Of a DNA stretch of 64,000 nucleotides, positions 9,409 through 18,131 are shown in pieces (positions within the stretch are counted from its first letter, which is position 1; each line of letters begins with the position of its first letter). A program made the position numbers and the translations under genes. Below the pieces are notes generated by a model, which did no database searches, was not told the origin of the DNA, and saw only the letters and a list, made by a program, of their open reading frames with translations. The stretch comes from Acidobacteria bacterium UBA2990 (GTDB lineage: Bacteria; Acidobacteriota; Vicinamibacteria; Vicinamibacterales; UBA8438): positions 23,873-87,872 of the forward strand of contig DEAE01000002.1 of NCBI GenBank assembly GCA_002347025.1, given 5' to 3'.

Positions 9409-10539
9409 TTAGGAGTGCCACAACCACCCAGCCACAGCACCGGCCAACACCAACCATGTCGAGTTTGGTTGCAGAGTAAACAGTATGACCGTTGTAGCGA
9501 TGGCCATTCCGACTGTTGGCGCATCAACAAGGGTTGAATTGACAAGGTCCCAGGTCACCGCCGCCATTAACCCAAGTGATGAGATGACGACACCGTCAAG
9601 TATCGAACTCGTGGTCGGTGAGGCGCGGAGCTTGGGAATGAGTGGCTGAGTGCAAACAACAAATATAAACCCAGGGAGAAATATACCGAGCGTAGCTAGA
9701 ACTGCTCCGATCCAGTCGCCCAGTAGGTATCCGATAAAAGCTGCAGTGGTGAAAACCGGACCAGGGGTCACTTGGCCCACCGTGATGGCGTCGATGAGTT
9801 GTTCGTCTGTCAACCACTTCCAGCGCTCGACCAGATCGGCACGGAGAAATGCCAGAAGGACATAGCCACTTCCGAAAAGAATCGAGCCTGTCTTAAGAAA
9901 GAAAAGTGTCAGCCGAGTCAAGGAGAAAGGGACCATGACTCTCGTAGCGTGAGCTAGAACCGTGGTGCTGGTCCACACAGTGGTGAACACTCCGACGACC
10001 GAAGCAGGCTGTTTCAATTTGACCCCGGCCATTACCACCCCGCCGAGGGCGAGCACTCCAAGTTCGTTCCAGCCGAAGAGGGATAGTAAAGTCGAAAGGA
10101 CAGCCAGGATCGCGGTCAGGGGACCCTTTATGGCGGTAGTCCCAAGTTTCCAAAGCGCCTGTGCAACAATCGCGATGATGACTGGACCGATGCCGTACAT
10201 TACCCATGTTACTTGCGGCATGTGGCCGAACCGGACATAGGCCCAGGCGATAGCAATGACAATAAAGGTCGCTGGCACAATAAAACAACAGCCGGCCAGC
10301 AGCAGACCAGCTAGTCGACTGTGACGGTAGCCGAGATGGATTGCCATCTCAGTGGAATTGGGGCCTGGGATCATGTTGGTCGCGCCGAGCAAGTCTAGAA
10401 ACTCGCTGTCGGTCAACCATTTCCTCCGTTCGACAACCTCGTCGCGCATCATTGCGATATGGGCTGCTGGTCCACCGAATGCGGTGAGGCCTAGACGGAG
10501 AAACAGACCGGCCAATTCTAGGAGTTGGTAACGCCTCAT
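9409..10539 (-). CDS. chrA: Chromate transporter, long (two-domain) form
   Basis: 376 residues, with about ten hydrophobic segments. It has two homologous halves, as in long-chain ChrA proteins: the first begins FLRLGLTAFGGPAAH and the second FLKTGSILFGSGY. Each half has the family's proline-glycine motif (IPGPNSTE in the first, VTPGPVFT in the second). ChrA proteins export chromate, probably in exchange for protons or sulfate. No reductase or regulator is nearby, so the actual substrate here is open. It is divergent from the LysE gene. Confidence 0.88.
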   Translation of the reverse strand: MRRYQLLELAGLFLRLGLTAFGGPAAHIAMMRDEVVERRKWLTDSEFLDLLGATNMIPGPNSTEMAIHLGYRHSRLAGLLLAGCCFIVPATFIVIAIAWAYVRFGHMPQVTWVMYGIGPVIIAIVAQALWKLGTTAIKGPLTAILAVLSTLLSLFGWNELGVLALGGVVMAGVKLKQPASVVGVFTTVWTSTTVLAHATRVMVPFSLTRLTLFFLKTGSILFGSGYVLLAFLRADLVERWKWLTDEQLIDAITVGQVTPGPVFTTAAFIGYLLGDWIGAVLATLGIFLPGFIFVVCTQPLIPKLRASPTTSSILDGVVISSLGLMAAVTWDLVNSTLVDAPTVGMAIATTVILFTLQPNSTWLVLAGAVAGWLWHS

Positions 10540-10623
10540 TAACCGATGATTCTACATGTTAGGTGGGGGTTCGTCTGGTAGTGAGACTAGATGGCCGTGG
10601 TTGGGGATTAGCGGTGAGTGAAT

Positions 10624-11241
10624 ATGGGTGACATGTTGACTGGCGTAGCCCTCGGGCTGGCGGCTGGACTTGTGCCAGGACCTTTGTTTGTTCTAGTCAT
10701 CCAGCAGACACTGCGCCACGGCGCCAGAGAGGGTGTCAAAGTAGCTGCTGTGCCGATGCTTACAGACCTGCCGATCATTGTCTTGGCTATGGTTGGGTGG
10801 AGTTGTTTTGGGAGTATTGAAGTTATTCTCGGTGGAACGTCGTTGTTGGGAGCTGTTTTCCTACTGTACCTAGCGTACGAGAGCCTTACACTCGATGCAT
10901 CTCGGTACTGGAGTACCTCTTCTGCGCCTCGGTCCGTTCAAAAGAGTGTTATCGCGAACCTATTGAATCCACACCCTTATTTGTTCTGGTTGACGGTGGG
11001 GGCTCCGGTCGTTTGGAAAGCGTGGCTTGCGGGACCGATTCAGGTCACCGGTCTCTTTGTTGGGTTTTATAGCTGTCTGGTTGGCTCAAAGGTGCTTATT
11101 GCCATTTTGGTTGGCCAGGGGAAAAGGGTGCTCCATAGTAGATTTTACCGGGCGACAGTGAAGGTGCTAGGTCTGGTGCTAGCCGTGTTTGCTGCGCGTC
11201 TTTTTCAAATCAGTTTCGACTACCTTGGATTCTGGTCTTAG
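10624..11241 (+). CDS. LysE/RhtB family exporter
   Basis: 205 residues with about six hydrophobic segments. The N-terminal GLAAGLVPGPLFVLVIQ matches the family signature (x-PGP-x). The family exports amino acids or related small metabolites across the inner membrane; substrates cannot be read from sequence. ATG 10624 is preferred over GTG 10618 because the ribosome-binding sequence GGTGAG (10613-10618) lies 5 bases before the ATG and overlaps the GTG. It is divergent from chrA. Confidence 0.82.
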   Translation: MGDMLTGVALGLAAGLVPGPLFVLVIQQTLRHGAREGVKVAAVPMLTDLPIIVLAMVGWSCFGSIEVILGGTSLLGAVFLLYLAYESLTLDASRYWSTSSAPRSVQKSVIANLLNPHPYLFWLTVGAPVVWKAWLAGPIQVTGLFVGFYSCLVGSKVLIAILVGQGKRVLHSRFYRATVKVLGLVLAVFAARLFQISFDYLGFWS

Positions 11242-11371
11242 GATTAACCATAAGGATGGATTACATGTGTGGGACTGTCTCACGCGTGCCGGTCTGAAAA
11301 TTCAGCTCCTTCCGTTTCGTAAAAGCGCTATTCAGACAACTGAGATCGCATAACTGAGGTTTGTTCAGGGG

Positions 11372-12484
11372 TCAGTCGTTTGGTGTGCCATCAAGCAGGG
11401 GTTCGAGCGGTAGTAGTTCAGGCCCATTTTCGGTGCAGAGGGCATATGTTCGGTTGGATCCGCCGTACATCGAGACTCCGGCACATTCACCAGCTGCATT
11501 CAGCACGTAAAATGTCACACCGAAATTCGGCAATCCACGTGAATTCTGCAGTCGAGGCTCACGGGTATTTTCCTGAATTCTGCGCAATCCAGCCAGTCCA
11601 GCATCTTGTGGGCTCATGCCTTGGCGGAGGTATTCAACGATGAGAAATGACGTCAGGTTGTAGAGGTTGGCTTCTCCACGACCTGTTGAACCGACTGCGC
11701 CTGCTTGACTATCCACATAAAGTCCTGCTCCAAGGATTGGCGAGTCACCAACGCGGCTGGGGATCTTCCAAGCCAAGCCACTTGTCGTTGTGACGCCTGC
11801 GAGCTGTCCTTGTAGGTCGATGCCATTGCAGTTGATAGTGCCATAGGCCTCATCAGTGTCGGAAAGTGTTTCGGCCAGCAGTTCGGAATCGACCTGGGAT
11901 TGGGCGACAGTGCGGTTTGGATCTAGGTAGTGGTTTGGATCAGTGCGCCTTTTCCATTCCAGCCATAGCCGGCGAGACCGGTCTGTATTGAGGTCCGCTT
12001 CGATGTTAAATCCGAGTTGGCGAGCGAAGTTCTGTGCTCCGGACCCAACCAGAAGGTGATGGTCCGTGTGAAGCATAACCGCTTGAGCGACTTTCGATGG
12101 TGTACGGACGCCTTCCAGGGCTGCAACCCCACCGGCCCGATGGGTCGAACCTTCCATGCAACAGGCGTCAAGCTGGACCACGCCGTCGGCGTTCGGTCGA
12201 CCCCCATAGCCAACGCTTGCGTCTTCAGGATCGAGTTCTACGATGTTAACGCCGGCAATCAAGGCATCAAGCAAATCGTCGCCATCTACGATCCGACGGA
12301 ACGCCAGTTCTACGCAGGTCTGTGTCCCGCCGTTTCTGAAGCGATGGCCGTTCGCTGAAGAGATGACGATTGGTTTGACCGATTGGCGTAATACAGCGGG
12401 GGCACGCCCGAAACTTCGACGGGGGGGGGCTGTGAGGCCGATTGCGTTGGCCAGAACGAACGCACGCCGATTGATTTTAGCCAT
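11372..12484 (-). CDS. N4-(beta-N-acetylglucosaminyl)-L-asparaginase-like Ntn hydrolase
   Basis: 370 residues. The N-terminus looks like a Tat signal (NRRAFVLANAIG). The rest matches glycosylasparaginase/type 2 asparaginases, which are made as a precursor and cut before a catalytic threonine. That residue is probably Thr216 in YGTINC. The downstream GLAWKIPSRVGDSPILGAGLY block is the strongest family signature. It would release aspartate or ammonia from Asn-linked substrates in the periplasm. A run of nine C (minus strand) lies in the signal-peptide region (12421-12429). The start is ATG 12484, preceded by AAAGGAGTCC, a good ribosome-binding site. Confidence 0.87.
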   Translation of the reverse strand: MAKINRRAFVLANAIGLTAPPRRSFGRAPAVLRQSVKPIVISSANGHRFRNGGTQTCVELAFRRIVDGDDLLDALIAGVNIVELDPEDASVGYGGRPNADGVVQLDACCMEGSTHRAGGVAALEGVRTPSKVAQAVMLHTDHHLLVGSGAQNFARQLGFNIEADLNTDRSRRLWLEWKRRTDPNHYLDPNRTVAQSQVDSELLAETLSDTDEAYGTINCNGIDLQGQLAGVTTTSGLAWKIPSRVGDSPILGAGLYVDSQAGAVGSTGRGEANLYNLTSFLIVEYLRQGMSPQDAGLAGLRRIQENTREPRLQNSRGLPNFGVTFYVLNAAGECAGVSMYGGSNRTYALCTENGPELLPLEPLLDGTPND

Positions 12485-12591
12485 CGGGACTCCTTTAATT
12501 TGTGAGGGCTGCCGTTCGGTAAGGGTAATATCTGGAAGAGTTTCGATTGGGTTACTGCCAATTGGTGCCGACTGGTTTCATAGCTAACTGT

Positions 12592-13479
12592 TTACGGACG
12601 ATCATCTCCGGTGAGTTCGGTCTGGTCGATAATACGGGCGTTAACTATACCGAGTTCAACACGCCGGTTTTTTGCGTATGCTTCGGTGTTATCACCTGGG
12701 TCGAGAGGATATGTTTCTCCGAGCCCTTCTACTGTGAATAAGTCTGACGATACCCCGGATTCAATAAGGTAGTTGGCGACCGCTTGGGCTCGGAGTTCAG
12801 ATAACCTTTGGTTGTATGTTTCGGAACCTCGTGCATCAGTATGTCCACTGATGGTGATGGTGAAACCCTCTGCGGTAAAGAGGATCCCGGCGATTCGAGA
12901 TAGGATTTCTCGGCTTTCCGGACGAAGGTTTGCTTGATCGGTATCAAACTTGAGGGAGCCTTCGTCTAGGCTCATCACAAGCCCCAGGGCTGTACGACGT
13001 GTGTTTGCAATTTTTCCTAGTGCTTCGTTGAGACGATTTAACTCTGTTTCAGCGACTCTCTGGGCTTCCTCTGCCTGTTTCCGAACTTGGATGGCCTCTT
13101 CTTGGGCCTCGATCGACGTGGCCTGAGCGATAGCAGCACGTTCGACGGCAATGGCTGCTCGCTGGTTGGCATTGGCCGCTTGTTGACGAGCCTCGTCGGC
13201 TTCGATCTCGGCGCTCTTTTGTGCCGTAGTCGCACTTTCGACGGACTGTTCGGCGTTTACTGCTCGTTGACTCGCGTCTCGAGCGTGGTCTGTGACTTCT
13301 TGTAAGGCGTTTTCTAGAGTATCGATTTGTTCGTTGAGCTGTTCTACGTGCTCTAGTGTCCGACTTGCCATAAATCCGCCAATGCTGCCTATGACAAGGC
13401 TGACCGCGACGATGATTCCCCGTCCTCGGGAAGACTTCGTTTCTACAGACGGCTCTGGTGGTGTGGTCAACAGAGACAT
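12592..13479 (-). CDS. OmpA-family protein with N-terminal anchor and coiled coil
   Basis: 295 residues. A single hydrophobic segment (about 22-40) is followed by an Ala/Glu/Gln-rich coiled coil (about 45-165), then an OmpA C-terminal domain with the peptidoglycan-binding core TISGHTDARGSETYNQRLSELRA split around the conserved Asp and Arg. The protein probably spans from the inner membrane or the outer membrane face to peptidoglycan. The start at 13479 is chosen because AGGAG lies about 10 bases upstream; the frame stays open to 13548. Confidence 0.85.
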   Translation of the reverse strand: MSLLTTPPEPSVETKSSRGRGIIVAVSLVIGSIGGFMASRTLEHVEQLNEQIDTLENALQEVTDHARDASQRAVNAEQSVESATTAQKSAEIEADEARQQAANANQRAAIAVERAAIAQATSIEAQEEAIQVRKQAEEAQRVAETELNRLNEALGKIANTRRTALGLVMSLDEGSLKFDTDQANLRPESREILSRIAGILFTAEGFTITISGHTDARGSETYNQRLSELRAQAVANYLIESGVSSDLFTVEGLGETYPLDPGDNTEAYAKNRRVELGIVNARIIDQTELTGDDRP

Positions 13480-13795
13480 GAATACCCACTCCTGAGAACT
13501 AACAGACCCAGTATATTGTCGCTTGGTCTCGACTACAATCACAGACAAGCGGATACGCTATGACTATATCTATGTTGGTTTAAGCTGGATTGAGCCGTAT
13601 GCTGTCTCTGATCTGGTGGCTGTTATCGAACTGGCATACCGCCAGTGAAGACTGGCTCAGAACCACGGTCGTCTAGGATGCTCGTGACCCTTCTTGGTAA
13701 GTGGCTCATGGAAGCAGCGATGGGTCTAGTGGGGATGGTTGGGTTGATAGGCTTCACAGGGTTGCCTTAATGATTAGCGGTAGTGATTAAGTCAT
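13480..13795. other. Intergenic gap between ompA-like gene and S58 peptidase gene
   Basis: 316 bases without a convincing gene. A 6-bp hairpin GCCAGT-GAAG-ACTGGC lies at about 13641-13656, without a following T run. A 30-codon open frame starting at about 13679 encodes a hydrophobic peptide but has no other support. The two flanking genes diverge, so promoters for both should lie here; I could not assign clear -35/-10 pairs. Confidence 0.5.
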
Positions 13796-14926
13796 ATGGT
13801 TGTTGTTCTCAGCAAGAATTGTCGGATGCCTATTCTAGATGTCTCTCGGAGGCTGCTGTCGGTTCCGTGGAGGTTGCTTTTCCGTCACTGGTTTACTTTA
13901 GCTAGTTGTTTGTTCGGAGTGTTTGTTACCCCGGCCGGGGTAGCGGTGCAGACGATAGGAGGACTAACAGCTGTTGATGGTATCAAGGTCGGCCACTATA
14001 CCTTGGCGTCGAGACCGACCGGCTGTACTGTGGTGCTCGTTGAAGCGGGTGCGGTGGCTGGAGTAGATGTTCGTGGTGGTGCACCGGGTACCCGTGAGGT
14101 TGCTTTGTTAGCCCCGACTAGAACGGTACAGCAAGTTCATGCGGTGGTCTTGGCCGGTGGAAGCGCTTTTGGCCTTGACGCTGCGAGTGGTGTCGTGCGT
14201 TACCTCGCTGAGCGAGGCATAGGGTATGACACGCGCGTTGCCAGAGTTCCGATCGTGCCTGCTGCGATTTTGTTCGATCTTGGAGTCGGTGATGACCCGA
14301 CTATTCGGCCGACTGCTGAATGTGGCTATCGTGCGGCTGAAATGTCTACTGCGGGTCTGGTACGGGAAGGCAACGTCGGTGCTGGAGCTGGGGCTACTCT
14401 AGGTAAAATCGCCGGTTCCGGACGTGCCATGAAGGGTGGCATCGGTTCGGCTTCGGTGGTCTTGCCGAACGGAGTAACCGTTGCAGCACTGGTAGCGGTG
14501 AACGCTGTTGGTGATGTTATTGACTCTGATGGTCAAGTTGTCGCAGGAGTGCGAACTGAGAACGGTCTCGGTCTTGCGGATGCTAGGACTTTGTTGCGTG
14601 CTGGTACAGGGCGACTTGGCCGGCCTGGGGAAAACACGACGATTGGTGTTGTGGCTACTGATGCCAGATTAACCCAAGCTCAAGCGACCGTTATGGCGCA
14701 GATGGCCCATGATGGATTTGCACGCGCTTTGGTTCCTTCCCACACACCAAGTGACGGTGACGCCATCTTTGCTTTGGCAACTGGACAACTTAGCGCCTCT
14801 CCGGACATATCTACTATCGGGGCGTTGGCTGCTGATGTCATGTCTCAGGCAGTTGTTCGCGCTGCCCGTGCTGCTGTCGGTATCCCGGGATATCCTGCTG
14901 CACGAGACCTCCGAGTAGGCCCGTGA
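13796..14926 (+). CDS. DmpA-like S58 family aminopeptidase (Ntn fold)
   Basis: 376 residues, or 366 from the ATG at 13826; neither start has a good ribosome-binding site. A signal-peptide-like hydrophobic stretch (about 28-50) precedes the mature domain, suggesting export. The family self-cleaves before a serine; the expected site is Gly217-Ser218 in KGGIGSAS. The GGSAFGLDAASGV block and the GAGAGATLGK block are also typical. Family members release N-terminal D- or beta-amino acids or L-amino acids from peptides. The sodium symporter gene downstream overlaps by four bases, so the pair may hydrolyse a peptide and take up a product or related solute. Confidence 0.85.
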   Translation: MVVVLSKNCRMPILDVSRRLLSVPWRLLFRHWFTLASCLFGVFVTPAGVAVQTIGGLTAVDGIKVGHYTLASRPTGCTVVLVEAGAVAGVDVRGGAPGTREVALLAPTRTVQQVHAVVLAGGSAFGLDAASGVVRYLAERGIGYDTRVARVPIVPAAILFDLGVGDDPTIRPTAECGYRAAEMSTAGLVREGNVGAGAGATLGKIAGSGRAMKGGIGSASVVLPNGVTVAALVAVNAVGDVIDSDGQVVAGVRTENGLGLADARTLLRAGTGRLGRPGENTTIGVVATDARLTQAQATVMAQMAHDGFARALVPSHTPSDGDAIFALATGQLSASPDISTIGALAADVMSQAVVRAARAAVGIPGYPAARDLRVGP

Positions 14927-16323
14927 ATCTGTTTTTGGTCTTTTTGTTGGCCTATGCAGTCCTGCTCATGTGGGTTGGCTTAAAAGTCGGTCGTCGGGTT
15001 GGGACCCCGAACGAATTCTTCGTCGCAGGTCGGTGCCTCGGGCCAGGATTGATCTTTACCACATTACTGGTAGCCAATATCGGTGCTGGCTCAACGGTCG
15101 GAGCTGCTTCGCTTGGTTACCGAGATGGTCTTAGTGCTTGGTGGTGGGTCGGTTCGGCTGGACTGGGGTCGCTTGTGTTGGCCTTCTGGGTTGGTCCTCG
15201 ACTCAGGCGTATAGCGGCGGACCACGGTTTACATACCGTTGGTGATTTCTTGGAGTACCGCTATGGGCGACCAGTCCGAGTTACGGTAGCGGTGCTGCTT
15301 TGGTTTGGTACATTGGCGATCCTAGCGGCACAGTTGCTCGCGATGGGGTTTGTGTTGAATGCTGTGACTGGCCTTGACCCACGGCTCGGCTCCATTATCG
15401 GTGGGATTGTGGTGACGGTGTATTTCACTGCTGGCGGATTATTGACGTCGGTTTGGGTCAACGCGGTTCAGCTGGTGGTACTTTTGTTGGGCTTTCTCTG
15501 TGCTTTCCCGATTATCCTAGCGTCTGTTGGCGGTGCGTCAGCCCTCTTTGAGGCGACACAAGAACTAGAGAACTACTGGAATCCTTGGCATGGTGGGGGT
15601 TCAGGATGGTTTTATTTAGCGATGCTGGGCCCGTCATTTATCGTTTCGCCGGGGATCCTACAGCGTGTCTATGCTGCACATGATGATCGCGCGGTTCGGA
15701 TTGGGGTTGCGTGGAACGGGTTCGCCTTGCTGTTGTTTGCGGTGATACCGGTTTTACTGGGGATGGCGGCGCGAGTAGTGGTGCCAGATTTGGACAATCC
15801 AGCCCTCGCGCTACCGGCTCTTTTAGTGCAATCCCTGCCTCCATTGCTTGGGGCACTGGCATTGGCGGCTATCTTTTCAGCTGAGATTAGTTCCGCGGAT
15901 GCCATTTTGTTTATGTTGGCGACCTCGCTTTCAAAAGATCTCTATGTGCGATTCGTTCGCCCTCAGGCGTCTGCGACAAGTATTCTCCGCGTTGCTCGTG
16001 TTGCTGCTGTTTTGGGTGGCTCGTCTGGAACAGCTATAGCGGTATTTTCGAGTTCGATCGTGGGTGCTCTGAGCGTTTTTTATACATTACTTGCGGTCAG
16101 CTTGTTTGTTCCTCTTGTCGTAGGGCTCTACGTGCGAGGAATCCGTATGCCTGAGGCGTTGGCATCAATTGGAGCTGGAGTAACCGTGGTCGTTGCTGCT
16201 CAGCTGATGACTAGTGAAGGTTTTTGGGGGTTGACTCCGGCGATGCTTGGGCTCGGGGCTGCGTTAGTTGCCGCGTTTGTGGTTATGGTGTCGACCGGTG
16301 GTAAGGTGGTGGAAGATGTGTAA
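14923..16323 (+). CDS. Sodium:solute symporter (SSS family)
   Basis: 466 residues with about twelve to thirteen hydrophobic segments. The conserved early region (NEFFVAGRCLGPGLIFTTLL, then NIGAGSTVGAA) and the later SAEISSADAILF segment match the SSS family and its sodium-binding helices. It should import an organic solute with sodium. The GTG start overlaps the stop of the S58 peptidase gene (GTGA), indicating translational coupling. Confidence 0.88.
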   Translation: MNLFLVFLLAYAVLLMWVGLKVGRRVGTPNEFFVAGRCLGPGLIFTTLLVANIGAGSTVGAASLGYRDGLSAWWWVGSAGLGSLVLAFWVGPRLRRIAADHGLHTVGDFLEYRYGRPVRVTVAVLLWFGTLAILAAQLLAMGFVLNAVTGLDPRLGSIIGGIVVTVYFTAGGLLTSVWVNAVQLVVLLLGFLCAFPIILASVGGASALFEATQELENYWNPWHGGGSGWFYLAMLGPSFIVSPGILQRVYAAHDDRAVRIGVAWNGFALLLFAVIPVLLGMAARVVVPDLDNPALALPALLVQSLPPLLGALALAAIFSAEISSADAILFMLATSLSKDLYVRFVRPQASATSILRVARVAAVLGGSSGTAIAVFSSSIVGALSVFYTLLAVSLFVPLVVGLYVRGIRMPEALASIGAGVTVVVAAQLMTSEGFWGLTPAMLGLGAALVAAFVVMVSTGGKVVEDV

Positions 16324-16384
16324 CATGCAGGCTAGTCTGAGGCCCAGAGGTGGATTCTGTCGCCTGAGACGGTCTCGGCTTCAG

Positions 16385-17635
16385 TTAAAGCTCTTTTACC
16401 TGCCAGCTTCCGGTGAGGTAGGTGGTGGCTATTAGAGATAGTAAGAGTCCGTTGATTGCGATTACTGCTGAGGCTGAGAATTGGGTGATCAGATAGCCGC
16501 TGACGAGGCTGCCTAGGGGCATCCCGCCGCGGAAAGCTACTAGATAAATGCTGACGACGCGTCCTCTAAGGTCATCTGGTACAGTTAACTGCACTAGGGA
16601 ACTGGTTAGCGAGAAAATTATCAGTAACGCTGTTCCGCCCAGAAATAACAGCAGGTAGCTGAGTGCATTATTAGGCGTCATGGCGAATGCTGCCACAATG
16701 ACGCCGAAAATGATTTGTACACTGAGTAACGTACGTCCCATGTGTTTGAATCTACCTAGCCAGGCGACTATAAGCGCTCCGACTACTGCCCCACTACCGA
16801 ACGTAGTCATCATGCGGCTGAGTAGTAGCACGTCGTCCTCGGCGAATATGGGGAGGAAAGCTCTGATCGGCAGAGCTAATGAAGTTGTGGCGAATGCGAG
16901 TGTAGTCAGGGAAAGTAGTGCGCCGCTTCGTTTTACATATTGTAGACCGCCGTGTAGTTCGGTCAAGATGCGGTCCTGGGTTGCAGGTGCTGGTGGTGTC
17001 ACTCGCATCAGGCTTAATACAACGATAACTGCGAGAAATGACAATCCGTTTAGGCCAAAACAAGCCGCTAATCCGAACCCTACCATGAGTACTCCGCCGA
17101 TGGCTGGACCTACCATTTGAGCGAGGTTGAATTGGATTGAGTTTAGCGCGATTGCATTTGGTAAATGTTTCCTTGGTACCAGTGATGGAATCAGTGACTG
17201 AAACGCTGGACCACCGAAAGCCTGTGCTATGCCGGCGATGAACGACAGGATGAGGATGTGGTGGACTTGGGTTATGTTCAAGAACACGATTAATGTGAGG
17301 GTTAATGCGCAGACCATTTGTACCGCTTGTGAGGCAATGAGTAGATGGCGACGGTCGTGACGGTCGGCAATTACACCGCCGATTAACGTGAATAGTAGCA
17401 ATGGTAGCTCGGCGAGAAATGTATTCAGCCCAAGGTAGAACGCTGATCCTGTCAGGCTTAGAATCAACCATTGTTGGGCGAGTCGTTGCACCCAAGTACC
17501 CACAGCCGATATGAAGGCGGCGAGCCACATGTTGCGGAATTTATCGAATGTGAATGCCACAGCTAACCGTCGGAAAATCTTCAAGCTGGTTAGCCGCGTG
17601 GGGGTAACGGGATTGTTGGTTACTGGTTCGGCCAC
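16385..17635 (-). CDS. MFS exporter (EntS/MFS_3-like)
   Basis: 416 residues with about twelve hydrophobic segments. The A-type motif between helices 2 and 3 is visible (GGVIADRHDRRHLL). The overall pattern, including AAFISAVGTWVQRLAQQWLIL at the start, matches the enterobactin exporter-like MFS_3 group. The substrate is unknown. Its start overlaps the end of the DUF983 gene upstream by 16 bases, so the two are co-expressed. Confidence 0.85.
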   Translation of the reverse strand: MAEPVTNNPVTPTRLTSLKIFRRLAVAFTFDKFRNMWLAAFISAVGTWVQRLAQQWLILSLTGSAFYLGLNTFLAELPLLLFTLIGGVIADRHDRRHLLIASQAVQMVCALTLTLIVFLNITQVHHILILSFIAGIAQAFGGPAFQSLIPSLVPRKHLPNAIALNSIQFNLAQMVGPAIGGVLMVGFGLAACFGLNGLSFLAVIVVLSLMRVTPPAPATQDRILTELHGGLQYVKRSGALLSLTTLAFATTSLALPIRAFLPIFAEDDVLLLSRMMTTFGSGAVVGALIVAWLGRFKHMGRTLLSVQIIFGVIVAAFAMTPNNALSYLLLFLGGTALLIIFSLTSSLVQLTVPDDLRGRVVSIYLVAFRGGMPLGSLVSGYLITQFSASAVIAINGLLLSLIATTYLTGSWQVKEL

Positions 17636-17991
17636 TGAAGATAAAGTCCCTCACCTAGAAAGATGATACTTGTCCAGAGCCCCATAGCTAAACGGAAGAA
17701 GATAAATGGGCCAAGGGCGGCAACAGAGGTCCAAATACTAAGTTGCTGGGGCATTGTCAACGAAGTGAAGGCGCAAGTAATGAGGTAGCCCATAGCTGCA
17801 AGTGCCCCGGAGAGACCAAGGTTGATATAGATCGCACCAAACGATTGACCCGGTTCTCGTTCAAATCGCTCATCGCAGGCTGAGCATCGGTCAAAAGTTT
17901 TGAACATGGTCTTGAAAAGCTGGCCTTGACCACAGCAAGGGCAGCGGAGCTTTATTCCACGGGTTAAAATGTCGATGATTTCAAAGAGCAA
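17620..17991 (-). CDS. DUF983 membrane protein with zinc ribbon
   Basis: 123 residues. The N-terminus has a zinc ribbon (CPCC near residue 18 and CSAC near 38), followed by the family's EREPGQSFGAIYINLG and two transmembrane segments. DUF983 proteins are widespread and of unknown function. It is the first gene of a two-gene minus-strand unit with the MFS exporter and diverges from imuA. Confidence 0.8.
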   Translation of the reverse strand: MLFEIIDILTRGIKLRCPCCGQGQLFKTMFKTFDRCSACDERFEREPGQSFGAIYINLGLSGALAAMGYLITCAFTSLTMPQQLSIWTSVAALGPFIFFRLAMGLWTSIIFLGEGLYLQWPNQ

Positions 17992-18075
17992 CGTTTGCCC
18001 TCATTCCGTCGGCATAGTATCACCGTAGAGACGACTCCTCGACGCTGACCGTTATTTAGTGATTTTCTTCGCTAC

Positions 18076-18105
18076 TTGATCGCCACAGCAGATAGAGACT
18101 ATGCT
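18076..18105 (+). promoter_or_regulatory. Possible promoter of imuA-imuB-dnaE2
   Basis: TTGATC (18076-18081) and TATGCT (18100-18105) are spaced 18 bases apart and would start transcription inside the palindrome at 18106-18119. This arrangement would let a bound repressor block RNA polymerase. The -10 box is only a moderate match. Confidence 0.35.
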
Positions 18106-18119
18106 TGTTCGAGCGAACA
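18106..18119. promoter_or_regulatory. Putative LexA operator (TGTTC-N4-GAACA)
   Basis: A perfect palindrome TGTTCGAGCGAACA, extended by one T/A pair on each side. It equals the consensus TGTTC-N4-GAACA reported for LexA of Verrucomicrobia. It ends 12 bases before the imuA ATG, and the imuA-imuB-dnaE2 cassette is a classical SOS target. It overlaps a possible TTG start at 18105 and thereby argues for ATG 18132 as the true imuA start. That LexA binds here is inference; lexA is not in the window. Confidence 0.7.
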
Positions 18120-18131
18120 AAAGGCGAAAAT

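Noticed and set aside
13679..13771. 30-codon hydrophobic open frame in the gap before the S58 peptidase gene
   Set aside because: No ribosome-binding site and no coupling to a neighbour; likely chance.
18105..18131. An earlier TTG start for imuA at 18105
   Set aside because: It lies on the first base pair of the operator palindrome and upstream of the probable transcription start; ATG 18132 has a better ribosome-binding site.
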